Notes under the pieces: model-generated | Database searches by the model: none | What the model saw: the letters and a program-made list of their open reading frames with translations, nothing else | What the model was told of the DNA's origin: nothing | Shown here: piece after piece, positions 1 to 7,017 of the stretch | Numbering within the stretch: position 1 is the stretch's first letter | Layout of the letters: every line of letters begins with the position of its first letter | Program-made: the position numbers and the translations under genes | Assembly (NCBI GenBank): GCA_934501435.1 | Contig: CAKSTW010000003.1 | Coordinates: 62,001-126,000, forward strand | Source of the DNA: an uncultured Eubacteriales bacterium | GTDB lineage: Bacteria > Bacillota > Clostridia > Oscillospirales > UBA644 | Direction: 5' to 3' | Length of the DNA: 64,000 nt

Positions 1-26
1 TTTCTGTGATTGGGATATGAAAAAAA

Positions 27-1091
27 TCAGCCTATTAGGTATGTCCAGCCGAACGTATCCTCCGTTTTTCCCCACTGAATACCCGTAAGAGTATCGTAGA
101 GATATTGCGTGGTTTTGCCTATTTCGCCGTTGTTTACGGTAAATTTCTCGCCTTTATAGCAAAGTTCGCCTATCGGAGAAATGACGGCGGCGGTTCCGCA
201 GCCCCAAGCCTCTTCAAGGGTTCCGTCTTTCATTGCGTTTTCGAGTTCTTCGAGAGACAAAAGTCTTTCGGAGACCTTATAACCCGCTTTTTCGAGAACC
301 GCGATACACGATTTTCTCGTGATACCAGGAAGAATGGAGCCGGTAAGTTTCGGGGTGACGACCTCGCCCGCGATCTTGAACATTACGTTCATTGCGCCGA
401 CTTCTTCGATATATTTTCTTTCTACGCCGTCAAGCCACAGAACCTGAGAATAGCCCTTTTCTTCGGCTCTTTCGCCCGCTCTGTTCGACGCCGCGTAATT
501 TCCGCCGCATTTAGCGTATCCCGTGCCGCCTCTTACGGCTCTGACGTCTTCGTCTTCGATCATGATTTTAACGGGGTTTATTCCCTCTTTATAATAACTT
601 CCGACGGGTGACGCGATTATTACGAAAGTGACGTTGTTTACTGCGTGAACGCCGAGATTTTCGTCGTTGCCGAACATAAAGGGACGGAGATAAAGAGAAG
701 TTCCGGGAGCGGAGGGCGTCCAGTCCTTTTCGCATTTTACGAATTCGACGAGAGCCTGCAATCCGTCCTCTTCGGGTATCTGCGGAAGACAAAGTCTTTC
801 GGCGGAATTATTGAGTCTTTTTATATTTTCAAGAGGTCTGAAAAGCTGAACTTTGCCGTCTTCGCGGCGGTAAGCCTTGAGCCCCTCGAAAATTTCGGAG
901 CCGTAATGGAGAACGGTGGACGCGGGGTGAATCGAAAGGTTTTCAAACGGAACTATTCTTGCGTCGTGCCAGCCTTCTTCTTTATTATATTCCATCATAA
1001 ACATGTGGTCGGTAAATATTCTGCCGAAACCCAGCGTCGCAGGATCGGGTTTTGCTTTTGGGTGTTCGGTTTTAACTGTCTTTATATCCAT
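27..1091 (-). CDS. ilvE: Branched-chain amino acid aminotransferase
   Basis: 354-residue fold-type IV PLP aminotransferase that interconverts branched-chain 2-oxoacids and Val/Leu/Ile with glutamate as amino donor, in the cytoplasm. The motif GTGYAKCGGNYAAS (residues 189-202) carries the PLP lysine K194, and the ERKYIEEVGAMN segment (about 224-235) is the usual family signature. Length is typical of the large bacterial class (about 340-360). It is the last gene of an operon with a 2-oxoacid:ferredoxin oxidoreductase, starting 15 bp after it, which suggests it aminates the 2-oxoacid product. Related enzymes also accept aromatic substrates, so the exact amino acid is inferred. Confidence 0.93.
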   Translation of the reverse strand: MDIKTVKTEHPKAKPDPATLGFGRIFTDHMFMMEYNKEEGWHDARIVPFENLSIHPASTVLHYGSEIFEGLKAYRREDGKVQLFRPLENIKRLNNSAERLCLPQIPEEDGLQALVEFVKCEKDWTPSAPGTSLYLRPFMFGNDENLGVHAVNNVTFVIIASPVGSYYKEGINPVKIMIEDEDVRAVRGGTGYAKCGGNYAASNRAGERAEEKGYSQVLWLDGVERKYIEEVGAMNVMFKIAGEVVTPKLTGSILPGITRKSCIAVLEKAGYKVSERLLSLEELENAMKDGTLEEAWGCGTAAVISPIGELCYKGEKFTVNNGEIGKTTQYLYDTLTGIQWGKTEDTFGWTYLIG

Positions 1092-1106
1092 TTTCTTTTT
1101 CCTTTC

Positions 1107-1646
1107 CTAATCTTTATATTCCGCGCCGAGGGAAATTGCCTTCAAGTTCACCTCAAGCATATCCGCGTGTTTTGCGGAGATTACTTTTCCGAGAGCGGCT
1201 TTTACCCCTTCTTCGGTAAATTCGTCAAGCGTTGACAGGATTTTTCCGACGATGATCATATTCGCAAGGGTCGGGAATCCGTTTTTATCAGCCATTTCGG
1301 TCGCGGGGATTTTATATGCTTCGATGTCGGTTCTTTTAACGTCGCGCGCTATAAGCGAAGAATCGTAGAATATTTTTCCGCCCGGAACGACCGCCGATTC
1401 GTATTTATCAAGGGACGGCAGGTTCATCGCGATAAGGATATCGGGTTTTGAAACTATCGGACTGCCGACGGGGCTGTCTCCGACGATAACGCCGCAACTT
1501 GCGGTGCCGCCGCGCATTTCGGGTCCGTAAGACGGAAGCCAACTGACCTGTTTGCCTTCGGTAAGGCCTTTATACGCCATAAACTTTCCGGCAAACAGAA
1601 TTCCCTGTCCGCCGAATCCCGAAAAAAGAAACTGTTTCGTGCTCAT
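1107..1646 (-). CDS. 2-oxoacid:ferredoxin oxidoreductase, gamma subunit
   Basis: 179-residue gamma subunit of the pyruvate/2-oxoacid ferredoxin oxidoreductase family. GFGGQGILFAGK (about 10-21) and the SYGPEMRGGTASC block (about 39-51) are the family signatures. With the alpha, beta and ferredoxin subunits upstream it forms a four-subunit enzyme that oxidatively decarboxylates a 2-oxoacid to acyl-CoA using ferredoxin, or runs in reverse. Its start overlaps the beta-subunit stop by 4 bp, so translation is probably coupled. Neighbouring ilvE and acyl-CoA synthetase point to branched-chain (VOR-like) substrates. 2-Oxoglutarate (KOR) is the main alternative, because subunit sequence alone does not separate them. 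Confidence 0.9.
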   Translation of the reverse strand: MSTKQFLFSGFGGQGILFAGKFMAYKGLTEGKQVSWLPSYGPEMRGGTASCGVIVGDSPVGSPIVSKPDILIAMNLPSLDKYESAVVPGGKIFYDSSLIARDVKRTDIEAYKIPATEMADKNGFPTLANMIIVGKILSTLDEFTEEGVKAALGKVISAKHADMLEVNLKAISLGAEYKD

Positions 1647-2398
1647 TTCGTTTCCTCCTTTTGGGCTGATCTGTCTTTATAAACGCCGAGCGGATAATAC
1701 GGAAGCATTTTATCGTCTATCCATTTGAGAGCCGCCTGAGGAGTCATACCCCAGTTTGTCGGGCAGGACGAAACGACTTCGATAAGAGAAAAGCCTTTGC
1801 CGTCTATCTGATTCTGAAAAGCCTTTTTGATCGCTTTTTTCGCGTTTTTAATATTTTTAACGTTGTTTACGGTGACTCTTTCGAGATATTCGGGGCCCTC
1901 AAGTTCCGAGAGCATTTCGCAGATCTTAACGGGATAACCGCACTGTTTCGGGTCTCTGCCGTAGGGAGACGTCTGCGTGACCTGACCGGGAAGAGAGGTC
2001 GGAGCCATCTGACCGCCCGTCATGCCGTAAATTGCGTTATTTATAAAGATGACCGTAATATTTTCGTTTCTTGCCGCGGCGTGAACTGTTTCCGCGGTGC
2101 CTATCGACGCAAGGTCTCCGTCGCCCTGATATGTAAAGACGATATTTTCGGGGTTTGCTCTTTTAACGCCGGTTGCGACAGCGGGAGCGCGTCCGTGAGA
2201 GGCTTCTATCATATCGCAATTAAAATAGTCATAAGCCATGACCGAACAGCCGACGGGGGCAATACCTATCGTTTTTCCCTCGATACCGAGTTCGTCGATA
2301 ACCTCGGCGACAAGACGGTGGACGATCCCGTGAGTGCAGCCGGGACAATAATGCAGAGGCACGTCTATAAGGGATTTGGGTCTGTCGAAAACTACCAT
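1643..2398 (-). CDS. 2-oxoacid:ferredoxin oxidoreductase, beta (TPP) subunit
   Basis: 251-residue thiamine-diphosphate subunit. The TPP/Mg motif begins with GDGD at residues 92-95 and ends with NN at 120-121. CPGC at 18-21 and the conserved cysteine of APVGCS (about 51) are also present. It binds TPP and carries out decarboxylation or carboxylation of the 2-oxoacid together with the alpha subunit. It overlaps the alpha stop by one base and the gamma start by 4 bp, so the operon is translationally coupled. Substrate assignment (branched-chain versus 2-oxoglutarate) rests on the neighbouring ilvE and acyl-CoA synthetase, not on this subunit. Confidence 0.92.
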   Translation of the reverse strand: MVVFDRPKSLIDVPLHYCPGCTHGIVHRLVAEVIDELGIEGKTIGIAPVGCSVMAYDYFNCDMIEASHGRAPAVATGVKRANPENIVFTYQGDGDLASIGTAETVHAAARNENITVIFINNAIYGMTGGQMAPTSLPGQVTQTSPYGRDPKQCGYPVKICEMLSELEGPEYLERVTVNNVKNIKNAKKAIKKAFQNQIDGKGFSLIEVVSSCPTNWGMTPQAALKWIDDKMLPYYPLGVYKDRSAQKEETK

Positions 2399-3459
2399 CA
2401 GTTTTTACCTCCGTTCGCTTTTACTATTGCCGCAAGAACTTCTTCGGGGCTCATTATGACGCCGCCGACGCGGTTGCAGAGAGAAACGGGAACTTTACAT
2501 TCCGTAGCAAGTCTTACGTCTTCTATCATCTGCCCCATCGAAAGTTCGGCGGAGATGAAATGTTTCGCGTTTTTGAGCGCTTTTTTGAAAGGCGCTTTGG
2601 GGAAAGGCCAAAGAGTTACGGGTCTTATAAGCCCTGCTTTTATGCCCATTTTGCGCGCTTCGTCAACCGCATTGCGGGAAACGCGGGCGGCGATTCCGAA
2701 CGCAACGACGAATATTTCAGCGTCGTCGCAAAGATATTCTTCGTATCTCGCTTCGTTTTCTTCGACGACCTTATATCTTTCGTATCTTTCGAAATTGAAT
2801 TTTTCAAGAGCTTCGGGCGACAGGAAAAGAGAATTTACGATGTTATGCTTTCTCTTCATCTTTGTTCCCGTTGTCGCCCACGGTTTTTCGGGCATTTTCT
2901 CAACTTTTAAGTCAAGGGAAACGGGTTCCATCATCTGTCCCATCGTTCCGTCGGCAAGGATCATCGTAGTCATTCTGTATTTATCGGCAAGTTCAAAACC
3001 TTTGACGGTAAGTTCCGCCATTTCCTGAACTGAGGACGGCGCAAGAACTATCATGTGATAGTCTCCGTGACCGCCGCCGCGGGTCGCCTGAAAATAATCC
3101 GACTGGCTCGGCTGAATACCGCCGAGACCCGGACCTCCTCGTTGTACGTTTACGACAAGCGCCGGCAAATCCGCCCCTGCAAGATAGGAAAGACCCTCGC
3201 TCTTAAGGGAAATTCCGGGGCTTGAGGAAGAGGTCATGACGCGAAGTCCCGCCGAAGAGACGCCGTAAACCATATTTATAGCGGCTATTTCACTTTCCGC
3301 CTGCAAAAACGTTCCGCCGATCTTCGGCATTTTCTTTGCCATATATGCGGCTATTTCCGTCTGCGGAGTTATGGGATATCCGAAGTAATGACGGCAGCCC
3401 GCGATAATTGCGGCTTCGGCTATTGCTTCGTTTCCTTTCATAAGTACTTTATCAGCCAT
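2398..3459 (-). CDS. vorB: 2-oxoacid:ferredoxin oxidoreductase, alpha subunit (VorB-like)
   Basis: 353-residue alpha subunit fused from the pyrimidine-binding and transketolase C-terminal type domains. Visible features are MKGNEAIAEAAIIAGC near the N-terminus, the GYPITPQTEIA block, SSSPGISLKSEGLSYLAG and a QRGGPG segment typical of KorA/VorB. I chose the ATG at 3459: an AGAGG ribosome site lies 8 bp upstream of it, while the GTG nine bases earlier overlaps that site. It follows the ferredoxin subunit with a few bases of overlap or spacing. The name vorB follows the family most often given to this domain order and the ilvE context. It could be a 2-oxoglutarate enzyme. Confidence 0.88.
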   Translation of the reverse strand: MADKVLMKGNEAIAEAAIIAGCRHYFGYPITPQTEIAAYMAKKMPKIGGTFLQAESEIAAINMVYGVSSAGLRVMTSSSSPGISLKSEGLSYLAGADLPALVVNVQRGGPGLGGIQPSQSDYFQATRGGGHGDYHMIVLAPSSVQEMAELTVKGFELADKYRMTTMILADGTMGQMMEPVSLDLKVEKMPEKPWATTGTKMKRKHNIVNSLFLSPEALEKFNFERYERYKVVEENEARYEEYLCDDAEIFVVAFGIAARVSRNAVDEARKMGIKAGLIRPVTLWPFPKAPFKKALKNAKHFISAELSMGQMIEDVRLATECKVPVSLCNRVGGVIMSPEEVLAAIVKANGGKN

Positions 3460-3464
3460 TTTAT

Positions 3465-3671
3465 TCACCTCTCAACCTTTATACAGCAGTCGGGACACAT
3501 TGTCGCGCAAAAAGCGCAGCCGACGCAATCTTCTTCTTTTACGGCTACCGCAGGGTGGTGTCCCTTTGCGTTTATTTTATCCGATGCAAGCGCAAGAACG
3601 CCTTTCGGACAGGCGGTAACGCAAAGTCCGCAGCCTTTGCACCTGTCGGTACGGAAAGTGAGTTTTGCCAT
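3465..3671 (-). CDS. 2-oxoacid:ferredoxin oxidoreductase, delta (2x[4Fe-4S]) subunit
   Basis: 68-residue ferredoxin-like subunit with two complete CxxCxxCxxxCP clusters: C11, C14, C17, C21 and C49, C52, C55, C59. Both are intact, so it can carry two [4Fe-4S] centres that pass electrons between the TPP subunit and soluble ferredoxin. It lies between the MinD-like ATPase gene and the alpha subunit, and all genes are within a few bases of each other. Size and position are those of the separate delta subunit of KOR/VOR-type enzymes. Confidence 0.92.
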   Translation of the reverse strand: MAKLTFRTDRCKGCGLCVTACPKGVLALASDKINAKGHHPAVAVKEEDCVGCAFCATMCPDCCIKVER

Positions 3672-3675
3672 AGTC

Positions 3676-4347
3676 TTAATCTCCTTTATATATGTTCTTT
3701 TGTAATTCTATCGGAAAAACATTTTCGGTCTTCCCGGAAACTTCGGCGGCAAGGTCTTCTCTGACGGTCGTCGCGACAAGAGGCAGTCCCGAAAGAGAAG
3801 ATAGTCGGAAGACCTCTTTTTCGCTTTTTATTACCGTTTCCGCGGTCGTTTCTCTTCCTATATTGGTGTTGTTTACTATTCCCGTAAACGGCAGGCGGCA
3901 CGCTGCTTCTATCTCTCTCATTATTTCGAGCGCCGACTCCGCGTCGGGGGTTAAAGGTCGGGAAAAATTAACGACGAAAAGCATTTCATAACTGTTTTCC
4001 GCAATGATTTCCGGAACGAGCCGTCCTAGAACCAAAGCCCCTCTGTCGTCTCCCCCGATATCCATAACGACCTTTTCCGTCCTATCGGCGGTTATCGAAT
4101 AAAAATCAGGCGGCAGCGCGGGAATATCGACGTTCGAATTTGCATATTCCGAACAGATAAAGCGTATCCCGTTTTCTTCGAGAAGGGTTCGGCTGTCCTT
4201 TGCCCTGAAATACGGATTTACGATATCAAGGTCGGCAAGAGCGACTTTGTCTCCCTGTTTTCGCAGGAAAAGAGCCGTATTCACCGCGATATTCGTTTTT
4301 CCGCTGCCGTAATGTCCGCAGAACATTATAAGCCGCTTTCCGTTCAT
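3676..4347 (-). CDS. MinD/CobQ-like P-loop ATPase in the oxidoreductase operon
   Basis: 223-residue P-loop protein of the SIMIBI (MinD/ParA/CobQ) type. The nucleotide-binding loop is GHYGSGKTN at residues 11-19, and the switch region ADLDIVNPYFR follows at about 35-45. MDIGGDDRGA is the likely Walker-B-like segment. The start is the ATG at 4347 with an AAAGGAGA site 5 bp upstream; a TTG start 15 bases earlier would sit inside that site. It lies 11 bp after the acyl-CoA synthetase and just before the oxidoreductase genes. Related ATPases act in iron-sulfur cluster transfer, so a maturation role for the neighbouring ferredoxin enzyme is possible but is inference only. Confidence 0.75.
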   Translation of the reverse strand: MNGKRLIMFCGHYGSGKTNIAVNTALFLRKQGDKVALADLDIVNPYFRAKDSRTLLEENGIRFICSEYANSNVDIPALPPDFYSITADRTEKVVMDIGGDDRGALVLGRLVPEIIAENSYEMLFVVNFSRPLTPDAESALEIMREIEAACRLPFTGIVNNTNIGRETTAETVIKSEKEVFRLSSLSGLPLVATTVREDLAAEVSGKTENVFPIELQKNIYKGD

Positions 4348-4358
4348 AATTTCTCCTT

Positions 4359-6650
4359 TCAAAGAAGATTTCTCTGTATTTTTCCGCTTGTCGTTTTCGG
4401 AAGACTGTCTCTGAAAACAACGACTCTCGGATATTTATAGGGCGCGGTCTTTTCTTTTACATATTGCTGAATTTCTTTTTTAAGACTGTCGCTCGGTTCG
4501 TATCCGGGAACAAGGACGATACTTGCCTTGACTATCTGACCTCTTACTTCGTCGGGAGCTGCCGAAACGCCGCATTCGAGAATGTAGGGAAGTTCCATGA
4601 TGACGCTTTCTATCTCGAAAGGCCCTATGCGGTAGCCCGAAGACTTGATAACGTCGTCCGCGCGTCCGACATACCAGTAAAAGCCGTCTTCGTCCCGCCA
4701 TGCAAGGTCTCCCGTGTGGTAATAGCCGTCGTGCCATACTTCGGCAGTCTTTTCGGGGTCTTTATAGTAACCCGTGAAAAGTCCGCAGGGAGCGCCTTTT
4801 GAAACATCGACGACGATTTCGCCCGTTTCGCCGACGGAAGGCGTTTTGCCGTCCTTATCCATAAGTCTTATGTTATATATCGGAGCGGGCTTGCCCATCG
4901 AGCCTATCTTATGCGGAGCGCCGACCATGTTCCCTATCATCATCGTGCTTTCGGACTGTCCGAAGCCCTCTAATATATGTAAGCCCGTCGCTTTTTCGAA
5001 TTGCCTGTAAACTTCGGGGTTGAGGGCTTCTCCCGCCGTAGTCATGTGTTTTACCGACGAAAAATCGTATTTTGAAATATCTTCTTTTATCATCATACGG
5101 AGCATCGTCGGAGGGGCGCAGAAAGTAGTTATATGATATTTTGCAAACATCGGAAGGATATCCGCGGCGTCGAATCTGTCGAAATCGTAAACAAAGGTCG
5201 CCGCTTCGCAGAGCCACTGTCCGTAGAGTTTGCCCCACATTGCTTTTGCCCAGCCGGTGTCGGAAATTGTCAGATGAAGTCCGTCGGGGTCTACGTTGTG
5301 CCAGTATCTTGCGGTATGGAAATGTCCGAGCGCGTATTTGTAGTTATGAGCCGCGATCTTCGGATAACCGGAAGTTCCGGAAGTGAAGAACATCAGCATA
5401 AGGTCGTCTCCGCAGGGAGAGTCGTCTTTTCTTTCGAAATGCGTGCTGTAAAGCGAATATTCTTCGTTGAAATCGTGCCAGCCGTCTTTTGAGCCGTTTA
5501 CAAGAATTTTCGTCTTTATTTCCGGACAGATTTCGCACGCCGCTTCCGCCTGATGAGCGGTATCTCCGTCGGCGGTTATTATCATTGCCGAAATGCCCGC
5601 GGCTTTTATGCGATATTCAAAATCGTGGCTTTGGAGCTGATTTGTCGCCGGGATAGCGACAGCGCCGATCTTATTAAGACCGAGCATTGCAAACCAGAAC
5701 TGCCAGTGCCTTTTCAGAACGAGAAGAACCCTGTCCCCTCTTTTTATGCCGAGGCTTTTGAAATAGTTCGCGCACTGATTGCTGCCTTTTTTCATATCCT
5801 TAAAGGTAAAACGGCGTTCCGTCTTATCTTTTGAGATATGGAGCATTGCGAGCTTGTCGGGCTTTGTTTTTGCAAGCCCGTCGACAATATCGAATGCGAA
5901 ATTGAATTTCTCGGTGTTTTTGAATTTTATCTCGGTCGGAGTTCCGTTTTCGTCCTCTTTGACGTCGATAAACTTCTTATATATTCTGTCCTCACTGTCT
6001 TTATAGGGAGACGAGGTGTCGGAAACCGCTTTCGGAACGGAAAATTCGGGAATGGGTTCGCCTGTCGGGTTTAAGACTATCGCATAGAAAATACAGTCTT
6101 TGCCGTTGACGGCTATCATTCCGTGAGGAGTCGAACTGTCGTAATAAATGCTGTCGCCGGGACCGAGAACTTCTTTATGCTCGCCGACCTGAACCATGAG
6201 GTTGCCCTCGATAACGAGGTCGCATTCCTGACCTGCGTGGGTGGTGAGTTCGATATCCTTATGCTGCGCTTCTTCCGAATACTCGCTTTTAACGTAAAGA
6301 GGCTCGGCTATCCTGTTCTGAAAGGCGTAGGCAAGGTTATAATAAACCATTCCGTGGGCTTTTGCTATTTCCTGTCCCGCGCCAGAACGGGTCACGGTGT
6401 AGGATTTCAGCGTCGGGCTGTAACCTTCGATAATGTCGGTAACGTTTACCGAAAGCGCAAGCGCGCAGCGATAGATAAACGCGAAATTGAGGTCGCTTTT
6501 GCCTTCTTCGCAGCGAAGATATTCCTCCGTGGTGACGTCGGTTTTTTCCGCCATCTGTTCGGGAGAAATACCTTCGATCTCGCGAAGAGCTCTTATTCTT
6601 CCCGCCATCTCCTTGATCTTGTAGTCAAGAGCAGTAATAGTAGTATTCAT
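4359..6650 (-). CDS. HTH-cupin-acyl-CoA synthetase fusion (copy 1)
   Basis: 763-residue fusion. An XRE-type HTH occupies about residues 10-65, a cupin about 115-195 (with GDSIYYDSSTPHG), and a full AMP-forming acyl-CoA synthetase about 265-763. Synthetase motifs include FFTSGTSGYPKIAAH (ATP loop), YYHTGDLAWRDEDG, the hinge GRADDVIKSSGYRIGP and the terminal catalytic lysine in TTSGKIQRN. It should activate a short organic acid to acyl-CoA with ATP and CoA. The start is ATG 6650, because CTTAGGAGGAAG lies just upstream; an apparent earlier start would fall inside the T-box terminator. It is the first gene of the operon with the 2-oxoacid:ferredoxin oxidoreductase and ilvE. The substrate is unknown. 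Confidence 0.88.
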   Translation of the reverse strand: MNTTITALDYKIKEMAGRIRALREIEGISPEQMAEKTDVTTEEYLRCEEGKSDLNFAFIYRCALALSVNVTDIIEGYSPTLKSYTVTRSGAGQEIAKAHGMVYYNLAYAFQNRIAEPLYVKSEYSEEAQHKDIELTTHAGQECDLVIEGNLMVQVGEHKEVLGPGDSIYYDSSTPHGMIAVNGKDCIFYAIVLNPTGEPIPEFSVPKAVSDTSSPYKDSEDRIYKKFIDVKEDENGTPTEIKFKNTEKFNFAFDIVDGLAKTKPDKLAMLHISKDKTERRFTFKDMKKGSNQCANYFKSLGIKRGDRVLLVLKRHWQFWFAMLGLNKIGAVAIPATNQLQSHDFEYRIKAAGISAMIITADGDTAHQAEAACEICPEIKTKILVNGSKDGWHDFNEEYSLYSTHFERKDDSPCGDDLMLMFFTSGTSGYPKIAAHNYKYALGHFHTARYWHNVDPDGLHLTISDTGWAKAMWGKLYGQWLCEAATFVYDFDRFDAADILPMFAKYHITTFCAPPTMLRMMIKEDISKYDFSSVKHMTTAGEALNPEVYRQFEKATGLHILEGFGQSESTMMIGNMVGAPHKIGSMGKPAPIYNIRLMDKDGKTPSVGETGEIVVDVSKGAPCGLFTGYYKDPEKTAEVWHDGYYHTGDLAWRDEDGFYWYVGRADDVIKSSGYRIGPFEIESVIMELPYILECGVSAAPDEVRGQIVKASIVLVPGYEPSDSLKKEIQQYVKEKTAPYKYPRVVVFRDSLPKTTSGKIQRNLL

Positions 6651-6678
6651 TCTTCTTCCTCCTAAGACGGGACAGGTA

Positions 6679-6725
6679 AAAAAGAACACCCGTCCCAAAG
6701 TATGTAGAACTTTGAGACGAGTGTT
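6679..6725 (-). terminator. T-box intrinsic terminator 1
   Basis: Minus-strand stem AACAC.CGTC.CAAAG paired with CTTTG.GACG.GTGTT, followed by CTTTTTT. Its 5' arm overlaps the antiterminator, as expected for a T-box. Confidence 0.9.
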
Positions 6726-6957
6726 AAAATACACCCGCGGTACCACTCAAATTGCAGTATAAAAACTGCCTCTTATCGAAGTCAGACAACTTCTATGCAT
6801 TAACGCAGCAATCACGGAGAGGGTCTACTCGTAAAAACTTTCTTCCTCCCGACTCGGAAGCTACAGGTATAAAAGTCGTACCAACGGCTCGCACCAACCG
6901 CCGTCTCTCTTTAAGCCGTACTCAAATACCACTCTTCGTCAACGTCTTTTTATTTGA
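6679..6957 (-). promoter_or_regulatory. T-box leader upstream of acyl-CoA synthetase copy 1
   Basis: On the minus strand the leader has a stem I with an AGAGAG motif and a GGTTGGTGCGAGCC loop, then the T-box sequence GAGTGGTACCGCGGGTG (6732-6748), then the terminator. These are the hallmarks of a tRNA-sensing antiterminator. The TGGT bulge fits an A73 discriminator, as in Ile, Leu, Val, Phe and Tyr tRNAs. I could not fix the specifier: the specifier-loop strand near 6859-6872 contains TTT and CTT triplets. Uncharged tRNA would permit expression of the whole synthetase-oxidoreductase-ilvE operon. Confidence 0.92.
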
Positions 6958-6961
6958 GAGT

Positions 6962-6990
6962 ATTCTACCATATCTTAGGAGTTATGTCAA
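6962..6990 (-). promoter_or_regulatory. Promoter of the T-box 1 operon
   Basis: Minus-strand TTGACA (6985-6990), a 17-bp spacer and TAGAAT (6962-6967). It starts transcription just before stem I of the T-box. Confidence 0.8.
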
Positions 6991-7017
6991 CTGTTTTTTT
7001 TCAAAATTTCTGTGACA

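Noticed and set aside
2081..3028. 315-residue plus-strand frame
   Set aside because: It is antisense to two well-supported oxidoreductase subunits and has no domain or ribosome site.
6651..6746. 32-residue N-terminal extension of the first acyl-CoA synthetase
   Set aside because: It would be encoded inside the T-box terminator, and a strong ribosome site precedes ATG 6650.
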